From: Gyromitra esculenta
Taxonomy: Eukaryota > Ascomycota > Pezizomycetes > Pezizales > Discinaceae
Reading direction: 5' to 3'
DNA: 64,000 nucleotides
NCBI GenBank assembly: GCA_038503075.1
Contig: JBCAML010000018.1
Span: 1,240,001-1,304,000 of the forward strand
Position 1 is the stretch's first letter. Each line of letters begins with the position of its first letter. The position numbers were made by a program, and so were the translations under genes. Positions 34,745 through 47,064 of the stretch are shown here, one piece after another. The notes beneath the pieces are model-generated. The model saw only the letters and a program-made list of their open reading frames with translations. It was not told the DNA's origin and searched no databases.

Positions 34745-36475
34745 TTAGTCCTCAAGAAGATCCATGCCTACACTCTTCAAAGCATCCACTGCCCAAACCG
34801 GATATTTAGACTTATCCCCCTGATGCCACCCATAAAAGAAATCTTTCACAAATCTTGGGTACCGGTCTTCCATGATCGCCTCCCTCGCTTGAGCCATCAG
34901 ATTGAGAATATATGCAATATTATGCATTGTCAGCAAATGTGCTCCTACGGTTTCCTTCGCAACGAGATGGTGGATGTAAGCTTTAGTGATGCCTAAACCG
35001 CGACCAGTATACGTATCTGACGTGTCTGTACCACCAACATACGATGGCTGACAGATGGAGCTATTCAATAATGGAGGCGGCGGAGAATCTAGCGGACGGC
35101 AGACAGGGCATCGACAGTTCGGGTCAACCGGGGTAAAGTCTTCGGCGTAACTAGCAGAACGGAGATTTAAAACCCCTGCGGAGGTAACAGCGTTACCAAA
35201 ACGCTAAAAACCGATGGTCAGTCCATGACCATGGAATAATGCATGGAGATAAGAAAATCCCTACTGCTGTTCTAGTGCCCCAGACACAGTCAAACATATC
35301 TGCTCCTAATGCCACAGATACTACTAAATCTTCCGGATACCCCTGTTACCATTAGCTATAGGCCCCCCACAATTTGAAAAAGTAAAATCATTTACCACCC
35401 CCATAACATATCTTGGCTTTCCTTCGGGCAATAAGCTAGTGCAAGTATTAACCCTGCGCCTATGTCAGTCACTGCTCAGACCAGCCAATGATTAATATAA
35501 CTAATAGAAAACGCCACAAACACTTGACAATATTTTTCCTTTTCTTCCCCGCCAGACAACCCCCCGATCGCGATTCCTGGTGTATCTCTCTTTACCATCT
35601 CCTCGCAGCACTCCCGTCTCATTTCCAAATCCAACCCTCCCTGTATTATGCAGAACAGATTTTGCCTCATAGCGTAGCTATCCCCCTCCTTCCCCCCAAC
35701 CTCCATAGTCGTCGCTAGAGGATCAGGTTTCAGATGCTCCTCTATGCAACGATCGAGCCATCTAATAGACCGGTACATCGCCTCCCGCATCCTCACTTCA
35801 TCCGGGGAAGTAGTAGCAATAACATCGTCCAACTGCATAATAATATCAGACCCAATCGAGTGCTGAAGCGAAATGGAGTGTTCCGGCGTTAACAGCATCG
35901 GCGTTCCATCGTGAGGAGAAAGAAACTCAACCCCCTGCTCCGTAATCGTAGCAAGATCTAACAGCGAGACCATCTGAAATCTACCCTACAGTCAGCTTCC
36001 AGATTCCCTACCTCCCCCCCACCCGATGAAAGCGAAAGACCGACCCACCACTATCTACAATTTCGTCAGAAAAGAAAAGAATTCGCAAAAAAAATAAAAT
36101 CAGTAGGATTCGCCAGACCTGTCAATATATTATGCGGCCACGATTGTAACTTATGTGCTCCTCCAATTTTATCCAAAACTGCCTGGCCAGGCCGTAGTCC
36201 CAGATGATACGTATTGTTCAAACACAACCTACATCCCGTAGCCTCCAACTGTTCCGGAGTAAGCCCTTTCAGTGTCCCTTGGGTCGCTACAGGCATGAAC
36301 AGTGGTGTCTGGACCGCGCCATGAGGCAGCTGTAGAACCGATGCTCGAGCTTTAGTTGTCTACGCACATCAGCTACAGTGCACGAAAATAGTAGGTAGTT
36401 ATGACTAACGGAGCAGCGCCCAGCAAGTTCGAATTTCAAGGCCGATGGCATGGAGTTTTTGGCATACGTTGCCAT
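34745..36475 (-). CDS. QTRT1: Queuine tRNA-ribosyltransferase catalytic subunit
   Basis: The enzyme exchanges guanine-34 for queuine in tRNAs with GUN anticodons. Seven exons on the minus strand (36475-36410, 36359-36119, 36054-36045, 35980-35522, 35453-35396, 35342-35265, 35203-34745) join to 456 residues. The 10-nt exon 36054-36045 restores DSGGFQMVSL, whose Asp is the family's catalytic acid/base. [14 protein letters not shown] supplies the nucleophile Asp, and IIQGGLD and AIGGLSGGE bind the base. The zinc site is CRCPVC plus the His of LLTMHN. About 30 extra residues (rich in Pro, Ser, Thr, Gly) sit between the last Cys and [17 protein letters not shown], compared with animal enzymes. ATG 36475 was chosen as giving a start close to [10 protein letters not shown]; an in-frame ATG at 36574 would add 33 residues. 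The partner subunit QTRT2 is not in the window. Confidence 0.93.
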
Positions 36476-39137
36476 GTTCTTGAGCATTGGGGTAGGGCTT
36501 CCGTAAGAAAGTGGTGGGGTATCGAGGTTATCTCCAGCCGCAACAAACAAAAGTTTAGGTGGGGCGTCGTGCATGGGTATCAGAAACTAACATCGGGGTT
36601 AGGGGTAGAATGCTTCCTCTGATCATGGAACATCACTCGATCGAGGACCGCAGAGCACATGACTATTGGAATCATATGTAAAGTACTGCGTATAGTAGAG
36701 GTGGGTTGAGCCAAGATCTAACAATATTACAACTCTTTGAATTAACATTCAATTATAGGTGACTCGGCTGCCATCAGTGTGTTTATTCTTCTGTGGTGTT
36801 CTCTTAGTAAGCTACATATAATTGCATTTGCCAAATGCAAACAGTTTAGTTGACAATCAGCAGCTACAGTGTATATCGGATTAAGTATTAAGGAGACTCA
36901 AAACTTGATAGTGCTACTCGGGTATTGAGGCAAAATTCGGAACGGTTTGAATCCTGATCAGTGATTTTCATATACTGAAGATTGCAAAAAATCGGAACAT
37001 AAACGGCTATCGGGAAGTTTATAGACCTGTAGTGCGAATGCAACAAAAGCGGCAGGTTTTCATTTTCCAAGTGGTCGTAAATTTTGATCCCAATTAACCC
37101 CCTACCTGTTCCGATTTTTATCTCCATACCCGAGTACATTAGAAAGATGACTTAGAGTGTAGAGCCAGAGGCTGAAGGGCCGGAAGGGGGAAGAAATATA
37201 TGTATGTATGATGAACTTAGGATAAATTTAGTAAGCTTAGTGGTGGAGCGAATTATCTCACTTCTGCATGCATAAAGCTGTCAGCGTCGGAAAAAGTTAG
37301 GTACATGATCGCTCGATCTTCCAAAAATGTTTCTCTTTTTGAAACTTGTTTCCCTCACGATCCCGTGAAGTTTATTTCAACATCTTAGCGTGGCGGTATC
37401 CATTAACAGCACCTTATATCCTCGGAAGAGAAATTTTTTTCCCCTCTCTCTAATGTTGGTGAAGAAATTTCAAAACCCCCTTCTTACGTTGGCAGTTTTG
37501 AATAGATTTAGGCTGTATATGTAGCCCCTACGGACCGGGCGGCATGTCTGCAGAGAGCATATAGTATATATCCAGCAGCTTTATATAGATGTGAGTCTAT
37601 AGCCATAGCTTAGGGACCTCTCACTCCCATTAAATACCGCAGAATTCCGGGTATAATACTCCCATCATTTTCTGGGGGGGATGGTGTGCATGTGGTGGTG
37701 GTGATAGAGAAAGCCCATGACCATTGCTTTAACCCATCCTGGAAATGATTTCTACGATTTCCAAGATTCAAAAGGCAATATACCCGGGGGGAATGCTCTT
37801 GCTTGTGAGAAGCTCCAACCATAGCCATGATGTAGACGAGTGACTATTGATGATTAGCGTAAAGTGCGCTAAACTCAGCACATCGGATAGTAGTTGCTCC
37901 ATAAACCTCCACGCCCCTAGGGTGCATGCATCTCCACTTTCAGCTACTGAAATGAAACGAGATTAACGCGTCACTTCTTTCGAGACCCTTCTTTGATTGA
38001 GACCAGGTTACCGCGGTGTGGCATGATATTAAGATGTGGCGCACTATTGTCCCGATGGGTAATGATACCTAGGCAATGACCGGCTTCGACATGTGTATTC
38101 TCGCTTGCGAGCGTGGCTGGTACGTAAGTTAGCGAGATCTAGTTGGAGTGGCAAAGCTTGAACCACCGCTGAGCTGAAGTGAACTGAGCTGAACACGAGA
38201 TCGATCTTCTCTACCTAAACTGAAGGCGAATATTTTCAGAGATTTAGTTAGTGTGGGGAAAGAAGCACCTTTCGAAACAAACGAACGGTATGGGGCTCGG
38301 CGGGATGCGATGAGGTGATGAGCTTCCCATGGTACCATCGGACACTTCCGCGACAAATTTGAACTTGTGATGGACTCAGGTAGTAGTGGTACTTAGTGAA
38401 CTGGTACTGAGGAGAGCAGGAAGCTGACCACCAAACACCCCAGGATCACCCCATCCACTGGATAGGCATCGCGATACGGTCTGCGGGGGGATCTTCAGAT
38501 GATGATTTAGAATGACCCCCCAACAGCGAAAGCTCCTTAGGAATATCCCGGGGGAAAAGAGGTTGGGTTTTCTTTACGGCTCCAATTAAGTAAGTACAAT
38601 ACCTATATCGATGAATATCTATAGAAGCAATGTGGAGTGACGATATCTCACTTGAAACGAACGGCAGATTCTTACAGCATTGAGTTTTCAAAAATATGAA
38701 CAGGCGCATCGAGATCTTGGGTGGATAGACCGGCATCAAGACTCTCTAACTTGATGACCTCTTCAGTTCGTCACCCAAAACCCCAAGGGGATCTTTTGTC
38801 TTTGACCCTCTATTATGGGCACCCAGGATAAGAAAGAAAGAAAATGCGGGGAAACACCTGCCCTATCATCATCCAACATCGGAATGTTCAGAAAAGCCTC
38901 CCTCTGCTCTGTATCCCGAAGGCTGGAATACTTGAGAAGGAAGAACAATGACGGTCAATTTATTTTCCTTACGGGTGTCGTCATACAGAATTCATGTAAC
39001 AAGCGCTCGGATTCAACAGGAAGAAATACACCCCCGACGTCAACATGCAGATCAGTCAATCAATCAGGGCCAGGGTTCTACAAGCCCTACGGTAGGTCAG
39101 AAGCGTGATCTACCCCAACTCTGCCCAACACTAGCAG

Positions 39138-39162
39138 CCAGAATCCAGAATCCAGAATCCAG
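39138..39162. repeat. Heptanucleotide tandem repeat (CCAGAAT)3
   Basis: Three exact units followed by a partial one (CCAG). Simple-sequence DNA in the spacer. Confidence 0.8.
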
Positions 39163-40580
39163 GTGATGGAATCCTCCGTGCATGAAATGTGAATCTTTAC
39201 CTCTGTGGCGGGTAAGTGTATTTCCGGGTATGTACGATGGAGTTTCGGATAGGTATGTAGGGGCTCTCTGCTCGAGGGAAGAGCATTGATTTAGAGAGAA
39301 GGACAAGTACTGACGGAATGCTACTAATGGTCCTAAGGAATCGCAGCCCTCCACGAGTACAGCACAGCATATTTTGCAGCAATGTAACTAGGTACCTTCC
39401 CAACGGGAGTGCCGATTGCCATATGTCAATTTATCACAGGGTAAGGGAATCTGAAATTCTTCGGTATCTCCCAGCTTCCTTCTAGTCTGTTTTGGAGTCT
39501 GCAAAGAATCGGTAGAAAAAAATACTTCGACGCCGCGCCACGGCCGCAGAGGATACTCGGCACTACCACGAAATAATTACCAGTGGCCGAGTTTCGGCTA
39601 CAGTGTCGCTCCGGCGATCGGAGGAAAATATTCTTTCTCTGGAAACCCAAATGATAGGTGATGATCAGGAACCGAAACGGTGGAAGTGAAAAAGTCTTTT
39701 GACGTTGATCCCAAATCCCACGAGATGTGAGAAATTCTCAAGGAAGAACCCTGGAACGAACGCGAATCTTTTCCTCGGCCGAGTAAGACCTTGAGCAAGT
39801 TCGGCTTTTTGCATATGTGAGAAGCCGGGGGTGCTTCAATTCGTAAGAAATCATGGATTCTGATTCGGTAAGCTATTGATAAATCGATATGATTACCCGA
39901 GTGCAACGATTACAGTTTGTTTGCATGATGCTTATACGATTTGATTACATGCTCATGGCCCCGACAGAAGATCCTAAAATAATTGACCTCAAAGCCACCA
40001 CCTCTACCGGTTTTTTTTCTCTGGACTCGTGTGAGCAGGCTCAATAAAGCCTCATTCCATCCATGTGCCCGTAAGAGTTACATCGCTTGTGCCACACTCG
40101 ACCGGGAATCTAACGGTGTCTTAATGTGTGAGTATGTGACAAGGATTAATACCATGAGAAAGAATGTGTTCACAAGCCATCCTGATCATCACGTTTCACA
40201 GATTGTTAAAAAATGCTCATGGCGTTTATGCCCATACCCCTCATCCAACCAAGGCGGTAAGTTACTTCTTTTTCCTCTGACTTTTTTTTTGTGAACCGCA
40301 GTATTTCGAACCCGAATCTGGAAATCTGCAGTCCATGGGCAGAAGAGTAAAATAGCGGGGGTTTCCGAGAACCAACCACTTCGCCGCTCATGCGCGAAGC
40401 GAAGCAGCCACGCGCCCCCCCAAAAAGTCCTCCAACCGTGTTGTTTCTTTTTCCTCCTCCTGGTTGGCCTGGGGATAATGTGATTATGTTTCGACCTGCT
40501 AATAGGTTGCGGAATCAAAACCCACGATGGCTGGGGCTTCAGACGAAGAAGAAACGAGATGAACTTTGTTGTCCTTCGAG

Positions 40581-41267
40581 TCACGGCTCACGATCGATTC
40601 GTGAGACATGATTGACCACGTCAGAATAGACCATAGAACACAGGGCCCCAGAGCTAGAATGTAAAGAGTTTAGGCATCCCCAGAACTTTATCCGCTGGCA
40701 GTGTTTATCAATTGAAGCAAACTGCCGCCGTGTTGTTATTTGAGAGCATGGGCCAAGTAACCTGGCCAGCGGGCGCTCGTCTCCGTGGGTGGGGAAACGC
40801 ATGGATGGGACTTTAAAAATAATACTAGTGACAGCGAAACATCCAGTCGCAAATACGATCACACAAGGCCCCTCCTGTTTGCTGAATGTTTCTGCGTGAC
40901 AGGCGTACTTCGAGGCGGGGGGAGAAGAGGGGGAGATGTGAGTGGAGCAGTTAGGCCCGCGGCTCTTTCTTCCCCATGATTTTGAGAGAAGCACAGCAAC
41001 AGAGCAAAGCCACAAGGCCACAGCCTTATTTACTGTAGAGTACTGTGAATAGCTCCAGTGTGTCTTTGCCGAAGATGTTTCTGGTGGATGTTGAATTCGA
41101 AAGAGAGGCATCCAATAGAGCAGTATTCGAGAAATAGCATCCAGGTTCTCCGCACTACTGCTGCTGTTGCTGCTGCCTGTTGGTGATCGTGTACGGGAAT
41201 AGTGTGCAATGTGTATTGTACGAGAGCGGATAGGCAGCGGTACTTGTGGGAGAGTAGAGTTGCTCAC
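40581..41267 (-). CDS. Doubtful hypothetical ORF, 228 residues
   Basis: The longest uninterrupted frame in this spacer. The translation is Ser/Arg-rich at the start (HYSRTRSPTGSSNSSSS) with a possible hydrophobic stretch AVALWLCSVAVLLSK at about residues 82-96. I recognise no domain and see no splice-linked continuation. The local base composition is GC-richer than the surrounding spacer, which lengthens chance frames. It could be a lineage-specific gene, but I lean towards chance. Confidence 0.2.
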   Translation of the reverse strand: MSNSTLPQVPLPIRSRTIHIAHYSRTRSPTGSSNSSSSAENLDAISRILLYWMPLFRIQHPPETSSAKTHWSYSQYSTVNKAVALWLCSVAVLLSKSWGRKSRGPNCSTHISPSSPPASKYACHAETFSKQEGPCVIVFATGCFAVTSIIFKVPSMRFPTHGDERPLARLLGPCSQITTRRQFASIDKHCQRIKFWGCLNSLHSSSGALCSMVYSDVVNHVSRIDREP

Positions 41268-42086
41268 CGCTCACGATCGCACCCTGTCCCACTCAGCCAA
41301 CCGCCGTGCTGTGTTGACCAACGGAAGAAGGTGATCCAGGCCCCAAGCAGGCTACACTGTCGCGATAACACCCACGAATTCGATTCTCGGCTGCGTTGGC
41401 CCTGATAAGTCCAAGCGTGCAGACGCATTCGGATTGTCTTTCCAACATATCTACCAGGTACGTAACACCGTTTACTGCCTTTTGCTGCCCTCGCAAATAG
41501 AAGCACTGGATGATCGTCAATCATTGGCAAGCGCCTTTAAACACCAAGCCTATCATATCAACATCTCTTGCAAACACCCTGAGGTCCTTCCCACACCCTG
41601 GAAAGTAGTGCTGATGGCCCCCGGCAATACGGAAAAATGCTTTCGAGAAACGTACTTACATTTCTCCGGACGCCGCAATTAGTGGCAAGAAACTCCGTGG
41701 GGGAGGGGGGAATATTTGGAAGAAGAAATGTTTCAGGCAAAATTATCGTCAGGAGGAGGAGGAGTTCCGTAAGTCGGGAGAATTATTTTTCTGTGCAGGT
41801 GAACCCACGAAAACTCACGATGGTTCGTTGGGCGCTGATATTCCCACGCTTCTATACCTAGCTGCGCTGATCGAGACGATGATAGTGGTGGGGGGGGCTG
41901 CTGAAATGTGCTTGGTTCGGTGAACAGCAAGTAAGTGCCTGCCTTCAGGTTCTCAAGGGACGACGATTTTACGTGGAGGCCATCACGGTGAGCTCATCAT
42001 TCCTTTACGAATGGGAGTGTGCTATGGCGATGTATGTATTCTACGGCCACTCAAGTCTAGAGTACCTACTCAGCAAGCTGTGCTTT

Positions 42087-42168
42087 GCGCGCAACAGGGA
42101 TAGAACCCGTGTCGGCAACTGCAGCACACCTTCTCAGCCGTGGGCGAATAACCAAGCAAGGCGCTCGC
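42087..42168 (-). ncRNA. tRNA-like segment, possibly a tRNA-derived repeat
   Basis: On the minus strand a T-arm-like hairpin (ACGGG TTCTATC CCTGT) with a B-box-like GGTTCTATCC is followed by TGCGCGC. GCGAGCG about 75 nt upstream can pair with it with one mismatch. The D and anticodon arms do not fold convincingly, and the invariant purine after TTC is T. It may be a degenerate tRNA or tRNA-derived SINE head, not a functional tRNA that I can assign. Confidence 0.2.
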
Positions 42169-42927
42169 CTAGGGTTTGCGAAAATGAAAATAATTCAACA
42201 CTCTCCTTGGTGTCTTCCATGCCCCAATATGAGAGGACACAGCCGCCGCATGGCAAGGGCACGGGGGTGCGCCGTAATGGAGGTGTGGTGTGGGAGGAGG
42301 AGGTGTGTGTCCCCCCAGGCGACCCACAGAAACACCGGCTGGGAAAAATCCCACCCCTCACCCCCTCACCTGGAAAAGGAACTGACGCCCGCAGCCCATT
42401 TGCCCAGATCCAGTTCAGTTCAGTTCCAATTTCGCACTTTGCGACACCCACAACCGCTTAGATCACAGTCTGAGGCAAGGAACCATGGCTGGGCGGGGCC
42501 CGGTTCCTCCAGCCAAGTCTGGACTGGCCCGCCCATAATAAACATCGCTCCCTCCTGCTGCTCCACGCTCTAAATGCTCCTGTGAGAATCTCCCCCCAAC
42601 CAAAGCGACTACTTCGCGACAAGTGGTGGTGTTATCCCATATAGTGGCGTGTCCAGTCTCTCTCTTCTATCATATGAAAACTCTACTGCAAAAGAAATCT
42701 ATGACCGTTTATATAGGATAATACTTGTCTCATCCGATTTGTTTATTCTTTTTCCACTTGCGTTCTTTTTCTCCGTGTTTCCTGTTTCTTCCGGACTTTA
42801 GGACTTGGCCGGAATCGCTTCTTTCGCCACATCGGTCGATATAATATCCAGCATCCGTACCTTTTCAGAACTTTTAATCCATTTTTAACAACTTTCACCC
42901 AAGTGGAATCAACACCTTACAGAAAAC

Positions 42928-44378
42928 ATGAATTCATCAAATTCTCCACGTTTTAGGCAACGAGCCCCAGACGATAGCAACAGCGACATGAGTACCAGGG
43001 ATAGCAGTTCATCTCGAAGCACTGTGCCTAGCTCAGTTCCTTCATTAGAACAGCACTACTCATCCGCTGAGTCAAAGTTTGGATCTCCTTGCGAGTCTGA
43101 AGACTTCGAGTACAACAACCATCACGATTATAACAACCCACGCGAAACAGCAGACACGTATTGCAGCACCGCTGCTTCTTTCGACGAATTCGTTGAAGAC
43201 GATTACCCATACTACGACAACGGTCATCACACCTACAATGCTCCCAAAGAACTCCCACAAACCAGAGCGATCCCGGCGATTCCTTCCGAGTTTGCAGAGC
43301 TCTTTCCGTCAACTAGACGCCTAATAATACAGCACGACGACTCGACGATTGATGGCAACATGAATCTGAGAGTAGACACAAATGTGGCTTCAGCAGGTGA
43401 AGCGACCAAGAACCTCACCCTTTTCCACCTTCGAATGTACGATTTGAAGGCTCGGGATTTCTCCCTTAGGCGCTATGGACGGGATTGTGGGCGCGAGGTA
43501 GCTCACATCAAGCGAAAGATCGTCAAGCCAGCTCCTCAGCGGCCAACACTCCAACGCTCTCTCAGCAGGGCCTTTGAGAGTTTCCGTGGGAAATCTGAAG
43601 CTGAACCTCAGATCAAGCTTAACCGACAGGACAGTGGTTACTCATCATCAGGCTTTGACGATGAGGAGGATGAACCAAAGGAGTCATCATCGAATCAACA
43701 TCCAACTCAGGCAACCAACTCGAATGTCTGTACTTTGGAGTTTTCAAACTACGCTCATGTGGACTTGACCAGGCGTGGAGGAAAGGCTTCGAAAAAGTAC
43801 GACTTCGAATATTGGGGCAAGAGTTATTCATGGAAGAGGGTTTTCAGAGCGATAGGTGGTGGCGCTGAGGAGGTGTCCTACCAACTTGTCAACAACGGAA
43901 CTAACAACATTGTCGCCTACATTGTGCCCGATACACTATCCCCTGCAAGAGCAGCAGCCGAAGAAGCCAAGGGCGGCTTTATTCCCCCATCGTCGTTCTT
44001 GTTCAGAGATTCTGTGCAAGATCCTGTGATCGCTTGTTTAGCAGATGTCGCAGAGTAAGTTTAACCCGAGTCATCGATCGATCGATCGAATTATTGTTTC
44101 TGTTATCAGGGAACTAATCTATCTTTTACAGCGTTATTGTGGCAACTGGTTTAACAGCGCTTGTTGATGATTGCATCAAACGAAAATTCCACAAGAAGAA
44201 GACTGTCCATATGGTGTTGCCAATACCCATGGTTAGCTCTCCTTTGAAAATGAAAATGGAATACGTCGGACCTAGACGCCTCATTGATGAGGTGTTCAAC
44301 CGAAGACCTTCGCTGTCCCGAAGCCAATCAACACAAAGCAATCGAAGTCCTACACCTGTCAGGACAAGATCAGGCTAA
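42928..44378 (+). CDS. Conserved fungal protein of unknown function
   Basis: Exon 1 is 42928-44054 and exon 2 is 44132-44378, giving 457 residues. I recognise the type as an uncharacterised protein conserved in Pezizomycotina, but no named domain. Residues 1 to about 150 are Ser/Asp/Tyr-rich and probably disordered. Then come a conserved block LTLFHLRMYDLKARDFSLRR with GRDCGREVAHIKRK, a Ser-rich linker with RQDSGYSSSGFDDEEDE, and a second conserved block (LEFSNYAHVDLTRRG, KYDFEYWGKSYSWKRV, then VADVIVATGLTALVDDCIKRKFH) that spans the intron. The C-terminal tail is Ser/Arg/Pro-rich. The intron contains an ATCG tetranucleotide run at 44073-44088. There is no signal peptide or membrane segment. 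The two-block layout with an aromatic FEYWG core suggests a beta-rich fold, but that is a guess. Confidence 0.85.
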
Positions 44379-44843
44379 TATCCGGCTGAAAGCAACTTTT
44401 TCTTTCAATCGGACACTTATTAGAGACGATTCCTTTTTTCGCTCTCGAGTACATATATTGTGTCTATATTTTCTGGGAGGCTGGCGTTTTCTTTTTTCAA
44501 CTTCTCTGGGCAATCTTTTCGATTATGCCGCAGTGCAATAGGGTAGCCGTTATGGGTACGGCGTCGGAAGTGGGTGGTGTTTGGTATATTAGAGGATTCT
44601 TTTTTTTCCCCGGCTCGCCAGGAAACGACCATCCGTCATTTCTAATTGTTATTTCGGTATGATAGTCTTTATTCTGCGGATTATATTGGATAGGGAAGCA
44701 TTTTGCATTATGTTTTTCATTTTTTTTTGGGTTATAGGGATTTGTCTGTTTCCGCGGTATTATTCAAGGCGACAGGTATATTTGTTTTATTCTCATTAAC
44801 GTTCTTTTTCCTCTCTAGCAGAGGCTTGATTTCTTTTGTTTCG

Positions 44844-44862
44844 TTTTTTTTTTTTTTTTTTT
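44844..44862. repeat. Homopolymer T run
   Basis: Nineteen consecutive T on the plus strand, 465 bp beyond the stop codon of the upstream gene. It could be a reverse-transcribed poly(A) trace or slippage. Confidence 0.8.
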
Positions 44863-45976
44863 GCGTGCTTTTACGTCAGTGTGATCAATGTGTATTTATG
44901 TACGGTTACGGTATCTCGGCGGTGGTTGTCTGCTTTTTGCAATTTATGGTCAGTATTCTGACACGATAAATATCATATTCATGATTGCTTGATCTTGACC
45001 TCTTCATTTGGTGAGGGGTACATAATACTCTAAAGTGGTTGGGGGAAAACACAACGTACCACGCAAATTACCTCTGTGCCAGCTGATCCAATTTTTTCGC
45101 TCAGCTAATCCAGGGTCCCACACAGCTTTTCCCAGGAAAGCTGAATTTCGTATAATTTTAGTGATTTGTTCATTCGGACCCTTCGCCTTCCGCCTGGCGT
45201 CGATATTTCGGCCCTCCAGCCTCCAGCTCGGTACGTCGATCACCGAGATTCAAACTCGCCGCGGAGCATTTAAAATCGCTTATGGCTATTTTTTGGGGTC
45301 GGGAAAATCGACACTTGAGGCGGTGCGAGAGCCAGCCATAGATGACGTGTGAAACCACCCCCCCCCGACTCAGCCTCCAAACGACACGAGGAACATCCGC
45401 GCGCGTTCGGGGATAAAAGTAATATGTCGAACCTATTCGTGTGCGAAACAAGGTACGAATACAATACATATCCCGCGCCAGCCCGGATTATAGACTTGGT
45501 GAAAAAAACTGAGGAAAGACCTGTGCCTTGGTGTGGGGAATATTTGGATTCGGTTCGTTGGTGCATGCGGGGCTGCTTTATATTTCCTGATGACACCAAC
45601 CCGTTCGCCTTACGAATCTATGAGTTGGAAGCAGTGGAACGATGAGAGAAGATGCGCGCATAAATCTCTCTGGCTTCTGGAGATAAGCATAGAAGGATCT
45701 CTGGATCTTTGGGAACCCGAATTATTAGTTGTGATGTTGTGTGTTGCCTAAGGCATTGTCTATAATTGCAATTGTCCATGATCGACATCGGTTGCGGCGT
45801 GCGACAAAAAGCCTCACGGCTCAATGCGCAAAGGAGAGACAGTAACCTGTAGCTAATGAAATGATTGCGCCCTTTGACGGTACTCAGGACTTGAAACCCT
45901 AGCCATAATCCAAAGACTGACAGGGCTCATTCTTCATCCAGCAACAGCATTGAGATTTGCCTTGTAAAGGAAATTA

Positions 45977-46006
45977 GATGTCGATGCCGATGCCGATGCC
46001 GATGCC
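45977..46006. repeat. Hexanucleotide tandem repeat, GATGTC plus (GATGCC)4
   Basis: Five consecutive 6-bp units, the first with one transition. It is not within a supported coding exon. Confidence 0.85.
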
Positions 46007-47064
46007 AAACGTTTAGGGGTAATTACATCCTGAATCCTGGGCCTGGAACTGAAGTTTTAGGTATTATAATGTATCTATTGGAGAAACTGAATGTAGCTGT
46101 GATTGCTCATCCCCTTTCAATTAATTAGCCTTGTCTCTGAGGTCGTTTGGTGCTCACATATGGAATTCTTCCAATCTTGTTAAACTGTAATCTGTTCTTT
46201 AAATTCTTGCCCAGCTTCTTGGCTGACTCAACTATAAGAATTTGGTTTTTTTATTGGCCTTGGAGATCAGACGAGTTATGCTTCAACTCGGTTCCTGACG
46301 ACTGGTGCGAATACTCTTACAGGGAGAAAGTGCGCACACGCATACCTAAATGACCACTGTATCGAACTTCTTCTTTGTTTCTGTAGCATCAAACTAATGG
46401 TAATACTATACTAACCCTGTTATATAGATATATGCATATTTGTCTGCCACTGCTGTGCATGCGTCTTGAGCTCCACAGTAGTTGATTTGCCATATCGTGA
46501 ATTATGAGTCGACTGTCGCTGCTTCTATCCTGCAATGATATCTTAGTGTTTGTTTGGGTTTATTTCGACGCTACCGATATTTTTGCTAGGGTTTCTAACC
46601 ATACATGTAGTCCAAACCATCGCTGTGGCTGGTAACCCCTACTCTCTACAAATACAATGGCATAAGCTTCAGAGCCTTGAGCGCTACTAAAATGCTCTAT
46701 TTCAGGCAACGTGTAATATTTGTGAAGCTTAACAGGGTATGTATTAGTAAGGAAGAGGCCTCAGCGCACAACCCCTTTGGGTATAGAAGGATGTCGAGTG
46801 ATAAATTAGGATTTGAGGTTAGGGTTATTTAACCAAATGACCGGCAAACGGTAGATATCTGACAAATATAACAGGCGGTCTCCGAAATCGATCTTGTAGG
46901 CCTGAACCTGTGTTCAATTCTGCTTCGTGAGTGTAAGAATAATCAAGCCGGTCTAAAACACGTGGGCTTACAGATCTTCATTACTATTTTGCACTATATA
47001 TCTGGTGATTTGGGAAATAATCAATGGATTATAAGGTCTTGCGTATGTGTGATTTGTTAGCAGA

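Larger units (their letters stand above)
36476..42927. other. Long intergenic region with weak ORFs and small repeats
   Basis: No well-supported gene in 6.4 kb. A CCAGAAT triple repeat lies at 39138-39162, a tRNA-like segment at 42087-42168, and a 228-codon minus frame at 40581-41267 (listed separately). The stretch 42580-42927 is C/T-rich and is probably the promoter and leader of the next gene. Other frames (162 codons at 41973-42461 and 42085-42573) overlap each other and the tRNA-like segment and are not convincing. Confidence 0.4.

Noticed and set aside
41973..42573. Two overlapping 162-codon plus frames, one starting MRATGIEPVSA
   Set aside because: They overlap each other and the tRNA-like block. 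A TGIEPV-type translation is a familiar artefact of reading tRNA-like DNA.
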